Shown: positions 63,974 to 64,000 of the stretch, in pieces | Layout: every line of letters begins with the position of its first letter | Position numbering within the stretch: position 1 is the first letter of the stretch | Origin: Lysobacter arseniciresistens ZS79 | GTDB lineage: Bacteria > Pseudomonadota > Gammaproteobacteria > Xanthomonadales > Xanthomonadaceae | Length of the DNA: 64,000 nucleotides | Assembly: GCF_000768335.1 (NCBI RefSeq) | Contig: NZ_AVPT01000003.1 | Span: forward strand, 123,416-187,415 | Reading direction: 5' to 3' | Notes under the pieces: model-generated | Told to the model about the DNA's origin: nothing | What the model saw: only the letters and a program-made list of their open reading frames with translations | Databases searched by the model: none | Program-made: the position numbers and the translations under genes

Positions 63974-64000
63974 CGCCTTATGTCTTCCAGTTTCCCTACT
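63968..64000 (-). other. Start of a second attC site, cut by the window edge
   Basis: On the minus strand the fragment ends in AAGGCGTTAGAC (63979-63968), the usual right end of an attC site just before a cassette gene. The rest of the site lies outside the window, so its fold cannot be checked. Confidence 0.68.

Overview
The window is high-GC (about 70 %) chromosomal DNA with the gene content of the Xanthomonadaceae/Lysobacteraceae, most like Lysobacter or Luteimonas. This rests on family resemblance and order: a long TonB-dependent receptor beside a TPR/Asp-hydroxylase, GTP-type PEP carboxykinase, a histone H1-like protein, aroK-aroB-hemE, yqgE-ruvX-pyrB, pilT-pilU, an S-box RNA ahead of metX-metB-hom, and several lipoprotein enzymes. 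The exact genus is inference. Nearly all of it is ordinary core genome with dense, often ATGA-overlapping operons; no insertion sequence, CRISPR array, tRNA or rRNA was seen.

Layout. 1-5.4 kb: a Gdt1/UPF0016 manganese exporter under a yybP-ykoY-type riboswitch, an aldo/keto reductase, Fur-boxed hemP, an SPFH/NfeD pair and gcvT-gcvH. 5.4-6.7 kb: a long non-coding stretch with a promoter and an internal terminator, then the lysine/alanine-rich H1-like gene. 6.7-17.4 kb: a serine hydrolase, lemA with an M48 protease fused to a TerB-like C-terminus, an NTP-exchange-type carrier, fadE with a divergent TetR regulator, and pckG. 17.4-24 kb: TPR/Asp-hydroxylase plus TonB receptor, an unknown secreted protein, hslO. 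24-34 kb: mtgA, a polyprenyl-type glycosyltransferase, a CBS protein, AsmA, two MliC-like lipoproteins, prfC, an HDOD protein with a degenerate receiver, an M23 peptidase and a propeller lipoprotein.

34-40 kb is the methionine/threonine block: a perfect 30-bp palindrome over the promoter, an S-box (SAM) riboswitch, an SD-hiding hairpin, then metX-metB-hom with ATGA overlaps, followed by convergent sdaA. 40-48.7 kb: a YceI-cytochrome b561-YceI operon, a large hybrid histidine kinase, hemE, a WGR protein, a REPIN-like palindrome, aroB and aroK. 48.7-56 kb: dodecin, pdxH, a cytosolic BtuF-like protein, the PA2779/PA2778 pair, a DUF4426 lipoprotein, proC, pilT and pilU. 56-63.5 kb: an M49 lipoprotein peptidase, a sensor kinase with two receivers, yqgE-ruvX-pyrB and a periplasmic DNA ligase (LigE).

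The clearest accessory element is at the right edge. From 63670 to the end, read on the minus strand, there is a complete attC-like recombination site, a 298-base AT-richer gene cassette coding for a two-helix membrane peptide, and the start of another attC. This looks like the distal end of an integron cassette array that continues beyond the window.
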